Positions 39,851 through 50,553 of a stretch of 64,000 bases of DNA are shown piece after piece. The notes beneath the pieces are model-generated. The model saw nothing but the letters and a program-made list of their open reading frames with translations. It was not told the DNA's origin and searched no databases. Positions within the stretch are counted from its first letter, which is position 1; each line of letters opens with the position of its first letter. Both the position numbers and the translations under genes were made by a program. Source of the DNA: Puccinia triticina (lineage: Eukaryota; Basidiomycota; Pucciniomycetes; Pucciniales; Pucciniaceae); NCBI RefSeq assembly GCF_026914185.1, contig NC_070562.1, forward strand, positions 682,001-746,000, in the 5' to 3' direction.

Positions 39851-42800
39851 GCAGTTTTAATTTAGGGCCTCGCACTCTGTCAGCGGATTCAACTCGACCC
39901 CTAGAGGCCCACAGTGGTAGTTTCTTTTCAACTTGTTTTCAAACTCCGTCTTCCATTTCGTCCGCTCAAAACATCAAAGCTCAAAAACATCAGCAAAATC
40001 AAAACCCATCAAAAAAATTTGTTTTGTCGGTCTTTCAGTCTCCGTTTCCGTCTCTCTCAAAATCGCCTTCTCTCGACTTTTCAAGAAGGACCCTCCGGCC
40101 GCGCGCTGCTAGCGCGGGAGTGGATTTGCAGCATGGGCTTTCCGCGGGGGCACAAGGTACAAAAGTAAGTCCCCTCCATGGTATGCATCTCCGGGTAGAT
40201 TCTACCGTCAAATCGAAAACATTACCATTGGCCACACTCGTGAGCGACTCGCCGGACCTTTGTTTGTTTCCCAGTCCAGGCAACTCCCTTCCTCTCTTGT
40301 CTCGTCTCCGCAATGAGAATAAACTAAATTCATCCCTCGACGGTCTCCGCGAAGAGAATAAACTACTCCCCCTCCGTGAAGAGGCTAAACTATTTACGTC
40401 TTGTGACGGCCTCCGCAATGAGGGTAAACTTCCGAGCCTCCGCAATGAGGGTAAACTTCCGAGCCTCCGCGACGAGGATAAACTAAAGATCCTCTGCAAT
40501 CAGGTGAAACTAGGTACTTACCGGCTGGAATGCAAGGGTGGCGTGTCGGAATTTGGTGTTTCGCGGAGGTTGGGAGACGTAGAAGTAAGTTCCTCCCATA
40601 GTTGCACCTCCGAGGGTCTCTCTGCACGTCGTAAAAACCCTACTCTAGCCACACTCGTGAGCCGCAAATCTCCTTTCGGTTTTTCGTTCTCAGAGAAGGC
40701 GGCGTTTGTAAATGGCGCGGAGCATCGGACTTGGCGTTTACTCGAGTATGGCCTCAATCACGGCGCCCAGTCAGCTCTTGTGGATGCGTGGAGGGAAGGC
40801 TCCTTTCTGTCCTTCGCCGCCAAATACAAGCCTGTGGCTCGGAAAGTCAAGCTGGTGAATCAACCCATGCCGCAAAACCTAAATCCTCCGCTTCAGCGCC
40901 CTCCTTTGTCTTGCAATCCGTACCAGAAACTGCCTCGCTCGTTGGCGGGACCTTTTGTTCCCAAAGGAAGAGTTACGGCGGAGCGGCTCTCTGTCGTCAA
41001 TTTCGGGCCCGAGGGTTGGCTGTACCCGGACGAGCTGAACCTCATCAAGAATGTTCTTGCGGAGCGCAATATGGCCATCGCTTTCACTGAAGCGGAGCGA
41101 GGGTTGCTGAAGGAGTCTTACGGGCTCCCGTGCATCATTCCGGTCATTGAGCACGAGCCTTGGCAGAAGCGCAAGATCCCCATCCCGGCCGCGAAGCTCG
41201 ACGAGTATACCAAGCTGATTCGAGAGCGGGTCAAGACCGGCCTATATGAGCAATCGACATCTTCTTACTCAAGCCCGGTATTCTGTGTCCTCAAGAGCAA
41301 CGGCAAACTGCGCATCGTCCACGATCTTCAACCATTGAACAGGGTTACAGTTAAGGACGCTGGTGTTCCCCCGGCTACCGAAGAGTTTGTAGAGTCTTTT
41401 TCTGGTCGAGCATGCTACGGGCTTGGCGACATCATGGGCGGCTACAACGAGCGCGCGCTGGACCCTATTTCTCGCCCTCTCACGACCTTTGACACCCCTC
41501 TCGGCCAATTCCAGCTCACACGTCTCCCTCAAGGAGCCACCAACTCTGTTGCCGTCTACCAGGCGCAGATGTTGTGGATTTTGCAGGAAGAGATCCCCGA
41601 TCACGCGGGAATCTTCATCGACGATGGGGGCATAAAAGGCCCCGCTTCTGACTACCACAACGAGTTGCTCTCTTGGCATCCCGGCATTTGTCGGTTCATT
41701 TGGGAATACGCCGAGACATTGGAGCGAATTCTGTTCCGAATCGAGGAGTCAGGCTTGACGGTGTCCGCATCAAAACTGGCCGCCTGTGTCCCTGCGCTGG
41801 AGATAGTTGGACATGTAGTGTGTAAGGAGGGTCGGAGGATGGCGAAGAGTAAGGTCAATAAGATACTCTCGTGGCCGACTCCGAAAGACGCGACGGAGGT
41901 GCGCGGGTTCTTGGGGGTGGTAGTGTATGTCCGCCTTTTTATCCCGTCCTTATCCCAAATCTGTCTACCGCTTCGACGTCTGACGCGTAAAGACGCGGAT
42001 TTTGTTTGGACTGCGGACTGCGAGGAGGCTTTCAAGACCTTGAAGACGATAGTGGGAAAGGATATTGTGTTGGCGAAGATCGACTACGGGCCGGAAGCAG
42101 GGCTGATTAAGCTTGCCGTGGATTCGAGTTCTCATGCTGCGGGAGCCGTGCTCACACAGGCGGATTCGGAGGGCCGAGATCGGCCTGCCCTGTATGAATC
42201 TCTTCTATTTTCGGACGTGGAGTCTCGCTATTCCCAACCCAAGCTGGAGCTCTGCGGGGTGGCTAGGATACTAAAAAAGCTACAGACTGTCCTGTGGGGT
42301 CAGCACTTCGAGCTCCAGGTCGATGCGCAGTCACTCATTCAAATGATTAACGCGCCGAGTTTGCCGAACGCGCCCATGACCCGTTGGGTCGCCTTCATCC
42401 AGCTATTTTCCTTCTACATCGTCCATCGGCCCGGCAAGGCGTTCACATTGCCCGATAGTCTTTCTAGGCGCCCTCAAGGGGACACTGACTCCGATCCACC
42501 TCTTTCTGACTTTGACGAAGACACGCCGCACGTTCGACCTCTGCAAGCATACTCAGTCGGCTCCGACCAGTCTTATGACGGGTATCAGGAGGGTTTCTGG
42601 CGGAAGCTTGAACAGTATCTCATGACATTGGTTCGCCCGCCTGGCTTGAGCGCTAAGGAGTTCCAGGCGCTCAAGCGCAAATCCTCAGGTTTTTTTGTGC
42701 AGGCAAAACGGCTCATGAAACGATCCAGTCCGCTACCTCAGATTGTTGTTACCTTGTCTAGCAAGCAAGAGGAGATTTTGGAGAAGCTACACGAGGATCT

Positions 42801-43851
42801 TGGCCGCCGTGGCGTCGCAGAGACCTATCGCCGGATTGCGGATCGATTTTGGTGGCCGGCACTTAAACAGGCAGTCGCGCGTTGGTGTCAAAGCTGCGAA
42901 GCCTGTCAGAAGAGAGACGTACGGCGGCCTCTGGAGCCGCGCTATCCGACTGGAGAAGAAACGGTGTTTGGACGAGTATCAATGGACGCCGTCCACATCA
43001 AAGCGGGAGGTGCCAAGTACTTGATCGTCGCTCGAGACGACTTTTCCGGTTGGGTGGAGGCGAAGTTTCTCAATAATCTCACCTCCGAGGCGGTCGCAAC
43101 TTTCCTCCAGGAAAACTGGACTATGCGCTACGGTTTGGCGCGCTCTTACTCAACGGATGGTGGCTCCGAATTCGGCGGAGCCCTAGCGGATATGCTGCGG
43201 TCATTGCCGGGTCAGCATCGAGTCTCTACGCCCTACTACCCCGAAGGACAGGGTATGGTTGAGCGGGGACACGGCCCTCTGAAAGCGGCGTTAGTCAAGC
43301 TGGCGGGCGAGTCGGGCAAGAACTGCCGGAAGTTCCTGCCTTTGGTCTTGTTTGCCAATCGTATTTCAACTAAGCGCACGACGGGTTATTCCCCGTATGA
43401 GCTTGTCTTCGGGCAGCGTGCGGCCCTGCCAATCGATTTGGACATTGAATCCTACCTCGGCGTCGACTGGGAAGAAGTCCGCGACACGACGGATCTCTTG
43501 GTAGCACGGTCCAAGCAGCTTGAGAGGAGCGAAGATTCTCGGCGTCTCGCGTACGAGAGGATGATGAATTCGCGTGAAAAGTCCGTTCAATACTGGCAAG
43601 AGAAGAACTTCGGGAAATTTCGGCATCCGCTCCAGTCTGGCGACCTCGTCCTCGCCTACAACCGATCTCTAGAAGTGCAATGGGGGCAGCTTTTCGCCCA
43701 CAAGTGGAACGGCCCCTACCGAATTGTCAAGCAGGTTCAAGGGGGTTCTTACGTCCTCGCGGAGCTTGATGGGACGGAGCTCAAACGCCGTTTCGCGGCG
43801 GATCAGGTCAAGCGGTACTTTCCGCGTGGGGGCATTACTGACCAAAAGTAA
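39823..43851 (+). CDS. pol: E2 pol: linker, reverse transcriptase, RNase H, integrase
   Basis: The frame is open from 39727, overlapping gag, and is entered by frameshifting at 39820-39826. About 320 codons of linker (to about 40790) contain two repeat units and a KL-rich tandem motif (LRNEGKLPS), absent from E1. The E1-like part starts at AAKYKPVARKVKLVNQPMPQ. RT has GLGDIMGGYNE and FIDDGG (41610s); RNase H has LAVDSSSHAAG; the integrase finger reads HEDLGRRG ... CEACQK, with Arg (42805-42807) for the second His; the catalytic Asp residues in VSMDAVH and STDGGSEFG and the Glu in EGQGMVERGH are present; WNGPYRI closes the protein. Confidence 0.93.
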   Translation, partial: FMKGVGPLAGSFNLGPRTLSADSTRPLEAHSGSFFSTCFQTPSSISSAQNIKAQKHQQNQNPSKKFVLSVFQSPFPSLSKSPSLDFSRRTLRPRAASAGVDLQHGLSAGAQGTKVSPLHGMHLRVDSTVKSKTLPLATLVSDSPDLCLFPSPGNSLPLLSRLRNENKLNSSLDGLREENKLLPLREEAKLFTSCDGLRNEGKLPSLRNEGKLPSLRDEDKLKILCNQVKLGTYRLECKGGVSEFGVSRRLGDVEVSSSHSCTSEGLSARRKNPTLATLVSRKSPFGFSFSEKAAFVNGAEHRTWRLLEYGLNHGAQSALVDAWREGSFLSFAAKYKPVARKVKLVNQPMPQNLNPPLQRPPLSCNPYQKLPRSLAGPFVPKGRVTAERLSVVNFGPEGWLYPDELNLIKNVLAERNMAIAFTEAERGLLKESYGLPCIIPVIEHEPWQKRKIPIPAAKLDEYTKLIRERVKTGLYEQSTSSYSSPVFCVLKSNGKLRIVHDLQPLNRVTVKDAGVPPATEEFVESFSGRACYGLGDIMGGYNERALDPISRPLTTFDTPLGQFQLTRLPQGATNSVAVYQAQMLWILQEEIPDHAGIFIDDGGIKGPASDYHNELLSWHPGICRFIWEYAETLERILFRIEESGLTVSASKLAACVPALEIVGHVVCKEGRRMAKSKVNKILSWPTPKDATEVRGFLGVVVYVRLFIPSLSQICLPLRRLTRKDADFVWTADCEEAFKTLKTIVGKDIVLAKIDYGPEAGLIKLAVDSSSHAAGAVLTQADSEGRDRPALYESLLFSDVESRYSQPKLELCGVARILKKLQTVLWGQHFELQVDAQSLIQMINAPSLPNAPMTRWVAFIQLFSFYIVHRPGKAFTLPDSLSRRPQGDTDSDPPLSDFDEDTPHVRPLQAYSVGSDQSYDGYQEGFWRKLEQYLMTLVRPPGLSAKEFQALKRKSSGFFVQAKRLMKRSSPLPQIVVTLSSKQEEILEKLHEDLGRRGVAETYRRIADRFWWPALKQAVARWCQSCEACQKRDVRRPLEPRYPTGEETVFGRVSMDAVHIKAGGAKYLIVARDDFSGWVEAKFLNNLTSEAVATFLQENWTMRYGLARSYSTDGGSEFGGALADMLRSLPGQHRVSTPYYPEGQGMVERGHGPLKAALVKLAGESGKNCRKFLPLVLFANRISTKRTTGYSPYELVFGQRAALPIDLDIESYLGVDWEEVRDTTDLLVARSKQLERSEDSRRLAYERMMNSREKSVQYWQEKNFGKFRHPLQSGDLVLAYNRSLEVQWGQLFAHKWNGPYRIVKQVQGGSYVLAELDGTELKRRFAADQVKRYFPRGGITDQK
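40161..40245 (+). repeat. E2 repeat unit B (in the pol linker)
   Basis: AAAAGTAAGTCCCCTCC, TATGCATCTCCGGG, then GCCACACTCGTGAGC. It is homologous to the units at 37543, 40581 and 43844. It is translated as part of the linker if frameshifting occurs. Confidence 0.75.
40581..40665 (+). repeat. E2 repeat unit C (in the pol linker)
   Basis: AGAAGTAAGTTCCTCCC, TTGCACCTCCGAGGG, GTCGTAAAA, then GCCACACTCGTGAGCCGC. It lies about 125 bp before the start of the E1-like pol homology. Confidence 0.75.
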
Positions 43852-43930
43852 GTCCCCCTCCTTAGTATGCACCTCGGGCTCTACTGCCACCTTCGTCGTA
43901 AGCTCTACTCCAGCCACTGTCGTGAGCCGC
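43844..43930 (+). repeat. E2 repeat unit D (overlaps the pol stop)
   Basis: AAAAGTAAGTCCCCCTCC, TATGCACCTCGGG, GTCGTAAG, then GCCACTGTCGTGAGCCGC. The TAA within AAAAGTAAGT is the pol stop codon. Confidence 0.75.
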
Positions 43931-44020
43931 CCGCGGGGACCCCTCCTCTTTCCGCTTTCTTTAGGTTTTCCCTCTCTCTCTTGGCCGCGAATCCGTCGAA
44001 AGAGTCTGGGGACAGACTCC

Positions 44021-44034
44021 AAGTGGTGGGTGGA
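44021..44034 (+). promoter_or_regulatory. E2 polypurine tract
   Basis: AAGTGGTGGGTGGA abuts the TG of the 3' LTR. Its last seven bases (GGGTGGA) equal those of the E1 tract. Confidence 0.6.
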
Positions 44035-45073
44035 TGTGGTGGCCCCTCTCGTGGCCAGCTATTCAGGAGCATCACCGCCGCCAGCAGGATCATCAAGACT
44101 CAAGTTTATTTTCACTTCCCAAGACTCAATTTCCACGCTGGGGTGGACAGAAATCCGTCATTGGGTCCCGCGACTCAATGAAAGTTGATTAGGTAATCCG
44201 TCATTGGGTCCCGCGACTCAATGAAAGTTGATTAGGTAATCCAACATTGGGTCTTGCGACTCAATGAAAGTTATGGTGCAGTCCCGACTCCCCAGGCCTC
44301 AAGATCTCTTCTCATCACATTTCCACCTTCAACTGGCTCCCCTATCTCTCCTTTTCCTTCTGTCCATTTTCCCATCTCCCTTCCTTCTCAGTTCCCCATG
44401 CCTCTTCAGCTTTCTTGGTCCTAACACAGCGCCTGATGTGGGTTTATTTCCTTGTTTGTTTCTGATTTCTTTCTCTTCTGTTTGTTCTGCCTGTCTTGAG
44501 TGTTTTCTGTTTTCTCTTTCCTCTTTTTATTTTCCTCCCTCTGGTTCTTTTCTTCCTGACTCATCACGCTGTGTTTTCCTTAATTTTCCCTTGTGTTGTT
44601 TCCTTTCTTCTTTTTTATCTTGTTTGTTGTGAGTGTGTGCGCGTGTAGCGCGCGGAGGATGTGATGAAATGTATGTGACATGTCGCCCGGAGTCCAAGTT
44701 CAGCTCGAACTTGGATGATGGGTGGCCATGGCATTCTGATCCCCGGAATACGGACCATCACTGAGCTTATAGATCCTATCTTCAGAGTTTCAACTTACGG
44801 GCTCCGCCCGCCGATCATCCTTCATCAGAGTTTTCCGGATCTTTTTCCTTCCTCTTCCTTAAGATCACATCTCCCTTCCCCTCAAACAAACAACCGCCGC
44901 CGAGGATCCAAACCCCCGGCGAACTTCTCAAAACCACCCAAAACCCAATAGCTATCCCTGATCCCCCCCATTTTCAGCGCTCATCACCACGGACCACCCA
45001 GCCACGAGGGCAGCCTAAACAGCACCCATCCCCTCACACGACTGCCTCCGCTTGTACGGACAGGAGTCTCTCA
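44035..45073 (+). repeat. E2 3' LTR
   Basis: 1039 bp, near-identical to 36182-37220. It is followed by the second CCGG copy. Confidence 0.95.
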
Positions 45074-45242
45074 CCGGCTCTTCTTCCACAGACAAAGTTA
45101 ACCATTGTTCTAACTGATTGAGAGAATGGGGTTCTTCATCCTGCCATGGTGATTCTTCATTTGGATTGTAAGGATTATCCGTCATTTCAAAATCGTCAGT
45201 TTTCCCTGTTTCATGCAGAGCCACAGTTCCTCTTTGACGGAG
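45074..45242 (-). pseudogene. KDZ-associated cysteine-cluster gene, upstream part
   Basis: The minus strand reads LRQRGTVALHETGKTDDFE, then MTDNPYNPNEESPWQDEE and LEQWLTLSVEEEP up to the E2 insertion, and continues in phase at 36181. The VALHExGxTDD and DNP..PW blocks match my recollection of the start of CxC/KDZ genes in rusts. A stop precedes the frame, so a first exon may lie further right. Confidence 0.5.
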
Positions 45243-46417
45243 TCAATTCCAGGCACTTGCATTCAGAGTGGCATTCTGCGCGCGTCTCAGTCGTTGGGAA
45301 CGGGAGTCACGTGGATTCTTTGATTTCGTGCGTTTGGCCATTTCTTTTACCGGTGTTTCAAGTGGAAAACATAGAAAGCTGGCTGAGGCAAGTTCTTGAA
45401 GAGATGTTGATTAAGTTGACGTGGTGGTGCCAACGAAGCCAAGTGCAAAACCAGATAAACGATATCAACTGAGTTGAGGAGGCCACCGGAGGCAAATTGA
45501 GAACAAGATAGAGTAAAGAAGCTGAGAGAGTCCACAGGAGTTGGTCAGATGTTGAAATGTGATGGTGTAATGAAAATCAGACAGGCCAACACCGTTTCCA
45601 GTACAAGTCCCGCAGGTCCCTGGGCAAAATTCATTGGCCACTTTATTTTTATCAGATTATATTGTTAAATTTTCATCATATCTCAAAACTCAGCATTGGT
45701 AATTCTGAAAAATATGACAAGCTTGCTAGAGTTGCAAAATTTCAACAATAAAAGTGATATAGATAATGTCAAAGGATTCATGATTTAAATTGGATGAAGT
45801 TTTGTTCTGCAAAATTAAAGGTGTTAGTTTACAATCTCTTTAGTTTTACTCAACAATTAATATATTTTCTGTTCCATAGAATTATTCAACTTGAATATTA
45901 ATTTATGGAACCAATGAAAAAATATTAATGTTGGTGGGATGGTGGACAGCTATTTGATTTAATTTTTTTTTACCACATTGACACCAAGTGACAATGTTCT
46001 GGAAAGGAATTATGGTACCAGCCTCAGGTTTCATGGTTTTCAAGAATGGACTGGTTGTTTGCAATGTTCATTAACAAATAAGGCATGCCTTTCAATAAAA
46101 AAAAAGGAATGAATGTTGGTGAAATGGTACATAGTCACTTGAATTTATTCTTTCAACACACCTTGACACCAAGTCTCCATGTGCTTAAGGGACATGCGGC
46201 AGAATTTTTGATAGTGCTCAATCAGGATTCTAGTTGGCCACTCTTGCTCCAAAGGCATGAATTACTTTGTCATTAAAATTTAAAACAAACAGTACATTCT
46301 TGGGAACTGACTAAACTGCTACTTTATCTCTCTTCCAACTTTTGGTGACTTGGAGTCAAAACAAGTTACTCAATTTCCCATGAGTCCACCAACATGTGGT
46401 CACACTGTGATTAGAAC
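45243..46417. other. AT-rich stretch without genes
   Basis: Two related segments (about 45925-46030 and 46105-46180) share TGTTGGTGRRATGGT and TTGACACCAAGT. Short ORFs here lack motifs. Confidence 0.35.
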
Positions 46418-49400
46418 TAACGGTGAAACAATTACGTGACATGTCACGTATAGGTCTATACTATGTATCGTACTTTCTTGAAGATACAAGCAGTTCTGCA
46501 TGATACTTGTTTTTTGTATTGGTAACTAAATACAATTCCAATGGAATGTATCAAAGTGCCAATACATGATTTTCAGTATAATTGTATTGGAGCGCTGACA
46601 AAAGAATTCCAGTACAAATGTATTGGAGCGCTGATACAAGAATTTTGGTACAGATGTATTGGAGAGCTGGTACAATACAAATACAGTATACAGTATTGTG
46701 TGGATTTTCTTTTTGCTGTATGTAGAGAGTGGTTACAGTTGACTTGAATACATACACTGCTACTGTGAAACAAATCATAAAGCTATTCTTTTATGTGAAT
46801 TAAGTCTCATGAGCAAACTACTTGCAATTTTTATCTCTTATCTCTTCCTCTGCTTGTGACACAACTGCCTGTGCCAATTGAAACTCTTGATCTGCTTGGA
46901 ATCCTTGTTGTAACCATTGTTGCGAGCTTACACACCTTTCAATGGTGCTGGCAGCTAAGCTGCCCCGGTTGCGACCGCAAACATTGGCAGCAGACAAGAA
47001 ACATTGTTTGACACTTGCTGAGGTGGCCGAACAAGCCAAGAAGTCTTTGGCAAGGGAGGAAAGGACTGGGAACTCCTGATGATGATCCTGAATCAGAACC
47101 AATGGATGAATACGATTTCAGTGAGAGAAAATATGTCACAAGAGGAAGATTATCACATATCTTCCACCAGTTGAGGCACTCGCCTGCTTTGTCAGCCGGG
47201 AGCTCATATTTACCTCCAATGTAAATATCTAACTCGGTAGCAGGGGATTCACTGGCTTAAGGGAAGTAGTCAATGACACGCGCCACCCGACGGCGACTGG
47301 CTGATTGGCTTGGATTTTCATCTGTTGTGAATGTATATCTCGGACTTGCATCGTCCTCAAGCTCAGACTTGCGCTGGTCGTATAATTGACGGAACAGTTT
47401 CTTGGTTGACTTGTATTGATCTCGGAACAAGATTTGAAAGATGGAGAGTTGGTACACAGGGTTTAATACTGTTGCTATGAGAATGGAATCACACTTGAAT
47501 GCCTTGGTAAGGTAGGTGTTGGCCTTTTCCAACATCTTCTCCATCATACACTTTAATTCTAGCTCGGGAGCGACCGTGATTTGCTTGGAAAGGAAATCTT
47601 TGATATATTGGTACTTGTTAAGCATCAGGCATGCCGATGAATGATCTCCTTCCATTTTGTTGGTGAAAAAGTAAAATTCCTAGAAGCACGAGGCACATCA
47701 ATTCAATGCAGCAATGAGATTGAAAATGCAAAAAACGTACACTAAGGATATCATTCAACTTCCTGACAATCTCCCAATCCTCCCACATAATTTGATACTG
47801 ATTGTAGTAGCCCTTACCCCCATCACGGTCTTGTCAACCCTTTTTGTTGTTTATAAGTTGATTTATCACTTTTTGAGCACAGTAAGCACGGTCCCTGCTT
47901 TGCCATTTAATGTTCCATCAAATGCTGTATCCGGCAATGAGTGTTGGACCGTCATAATCAAGTTTTTTGGCCCAGAAATTGGATTCCGAGCATCTTGAGG
48001 ATGAGGAGGTGATACTTTGGATAATGAAATCAAACTGTGACAAGAGATGTGTTCGTTCAGTTTAGTTATCCAATTAGAAATTGATATTTATATAGCTAGT
48101 CTGACCTTTTTTAAAACTGACACAATCTTGGTTGGGTTTCTGTTTGAGGATGGAGCTTCATCAGCTGCGCTAATATCATCGCCCTGTTTGTCTTCATCAT
48201 TACTATCACCACCAAGCAACTCATCCTCAGAGTTGAATCCATCTTCCGGATTGGCTTGCCTGTTTGCTTCCTCAGAATCTTCGGTGATTGGTTCAAGTTC
48301 AGGAACAAAGCCATTAAGGGTTGTATTTTTGAATTTCGTCAATCCTTTTGGTTCCAGCTCAATGACCTTCAGCCCGGCAGAGAGGATCAAGGCAATTTTG
48401 TGACAGAAACACTTGATGTGATTCTTGGCAAGATTCAGATTGATATCGGTTTTTTTGACAATCAAACGGTCGACCTCAACTGCCATCGTGCAATTGTTGG
48501 AGCCTGAATTGGTAGTCTGCGCCAAAATATAATCAAATCAGATGACAAGTTAGCATTGATAAATTTTGTAATGAAAAAGAAAACAAAGAGTACATATCTT
48601 TTTATGCAACATTGAATTGAAAATTATGTTTGCAAAGGGAACAGCAAGGTATTTTCCCTTGTGATTCCAAGCAACATACTTCATACCCAAGTGACATATC
48701 CGAAAGACCCAGTCGTGTGTGATGTATGCTGCTGCAATCCCCATGAAAGCATGGTGGTTGCCTTTGGTGGTCCAGATGTTTTGAATCAGCGTAATTTTTG
48801 AATCAATTGACTTGTCCCAGATAAAAAAAAACAGCAGCTTCCAAATAAGCGAACCCTTTTTCAATTAATTATCAAAAATAAAAGGAAATACTTCTGTTGA
48901 GGTTTGAAATAACTTTCTCTTGCAAATTTATATATAATGCATGTGCCGTTGCAGCGGCCCATGTGCAAGAATAAACCTTCAAACCTTCTTGGGTACAGTC
49001 AAAGGCAACTCAGAGAAGAAAATCTTTGACCCTTGTCCAGGGAAGCAAAGATTGGATGAGCCACATGACAAGAATTTGGTTCAGAGAACAGTGGTCAAAG
49101 GTGCCGTTTTGAACTAGCTGCATTGTCAGACTAGATTGTTTCCTTGTATTTTCAGCAACTGTTTCTTTCACGGTCTTTGGTAGGTTTGCACCATCACTTA
49201 TTGCTTTGTGTCCTCCAGGGCAAGCGGATTGTCCAACACCACCGTCACAGTGTTTAGTCAGGTTTGATCAAGTATCTAAACCTTTTTTATAAACGTGACC
49301 ACACCATTTACACTCGAAAAAAAGTTTTGGTCCATTGGTGTATGGTAGAGGAAGAAAAGCACAGCTCAGTAAGATTTCATGTGCCCACTATCAAACACTG

Positions 49401-50462
49401 TGACTAAAAGAAAGCAAGAAAAACTTACTTCGCCTTCACCATGTACAGGTGTCTCAAAATACGATTCAATGTCATCAAATTGTTTTGCAGGTTGTTTTTG
49501 GGTGTTCTTCTTCTTTGAAAAGTTCTTGTTCTCTTCGCCAGAGTCCTGGACAAGATTGATCCCATCAATGATATCATCATGCTTGCTTGCCGACCTGTCT
49601 TCCGAAGGAGTAGCGGAAGTATTTTTGGACTCAATCTCTTCAGATTCAACAGCTTTCCTTTTCTTCAAAGCAGATTTTCTTGTACTGGTATGTTTGGTTT
49701 TAGATTTTTTGTTAGTTGAATTTGACTTGAAGCTGGTTTTCTTCTTGATTTTCTTGCTGGAAGATTGTGTCTGAGATTGGGAGGTTGGTCTTCTCTTGGA
49801 GGCATCAGACTCATGGTTTCCAGCAGCTAGTGAACACCGGTTATTGGGGTTGGGGTGGACAAAGTTTGTGTGTGTTTTAGCTGGAGTAATGATCCGTGTA
49901 GATTGACGTGATGCTGGTCGTGAGAGTGGAGGGGGCGGGGAGGAGGCAGGCTGAAAGGGTGAAGGAAGGGAGGGGTAAGAAGTTGGATCAGCCATGATCA
50001 ATTGTGCCTAGAGAGATATTTTGAATTGTCTTGTAAGTTGTAAGTCTTTCAAAATGAGGATGACGCCGGATTGGTTTAGGAAAGTGGTAAGTCCGCTTTG
50101 GAGTTGGAGATTGAAAATTTATCCAGCCAGACGAGTCAAGCGGAGAAGTGAAAGCTGTGAGACTTCCTTGGAAGCAATGGAGCTTGGTTGAACCTTTGTA
50201 TGTATGTACACTCTATGAGGGCCATCCAAGGGATAGATCATGGGATGTATTGGGGACCGTACTGATATCTGGGTGTAACGTGTTGGCCATCTCAATACAA
50301 GGCCACAGAAAGACTTGTATTGGATTGGCTAGCCATTACTTCCCCCAAAAACACATTGTATTTTTTTTGAAAACCAGTACAATAAATATTCAATGTATTG
50401 GCTGTTATTTCAGTACAATACAGTGAGATACAATTACATGTAACGTAATTGTTTCACCGTTG
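46418..50462 (-). mobile_element. Autonomous-type hAT element hAT-3, decayed
   Basis: The ends TAACGGTGAAACAATTACGT and, inverted, CAACGGTGAAACAATTACGT are flanked by TTAGAAC (46411-46417) and TTAGGAC (50463-50469), a 7-bp duplication with one mismatch. Both subterminal regions carry repeated TGTATTGG/CCAATACA motifs (three 42-bp units at 46541-46690; several at 50310-50430), the usual layout of hAT transposase-binding sites. The 4045-bp interior encodes a transposase on the minus strand. Confidence 0.8.
46816..49995 (-). pseudogene. hAT-3 transposase, degenerate
   Basis: Order on the minus strand: a Ser/Lys-rich N-terminus from the ATG at 49995; a BED-type zinc finger (CKWCGHVYKKG ... LTKHC, about 49330-49230); hAT catalytic blocks WTTKGNHHAFMGIAAAYITHDW (about 48760) and NSGSNN...KNHIKCFCHKIALI (about 48410-48510); a later helical part with VLNPVYQL (47257-47655); and the dimerisation domain FPVLSSLAKDFLACSATSAS (47065-46960). 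In-frame TGA codons at 49268-49270 and 49010-49012, plus further stops near 47140, show that it is no longer functional. Short introns probably separate the blocks. Confidence 0.75.
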
Positions 50463-50553
50463 TTAGGACCCATTTGTATGCACTGTTATGTGTAATAAAT
50501 GGGCAAATCTATTATGCACAACCCCATAACTAATTAATAACTGACACTGGAAA

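Larger units (their letters stand above)
36182..45073 (+). mobile_element. Complete Ty3/gypsy LTR retrotransposon E2
   Basis: An 8892-bp element: 5' LTR, long tRNA-Tyr-like primer site, leader, gag-pro, -1 frameshift, pol with a long linker, polypurine tract and 3' LTR. The 1039-bp LTRs differ at two positions that I found (near 36343/44196 and 36787/44640). CCGG flanks both sides (36178-36181, 45074-45077). It is visibly richer in G and C than E1. Both ORFs are open, though the integrase zinc finger lacks one His. The empty site restores a KDZ-like reading frame on the minus strand. Confidence 0.95.

Noticed and set aside
39487..44096. Other-frame ORFs opposite E2 gag and pol
   Set aside because: The GC-rich coding strand leaves antisense frames open by chance. 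None has recognisable motifs.
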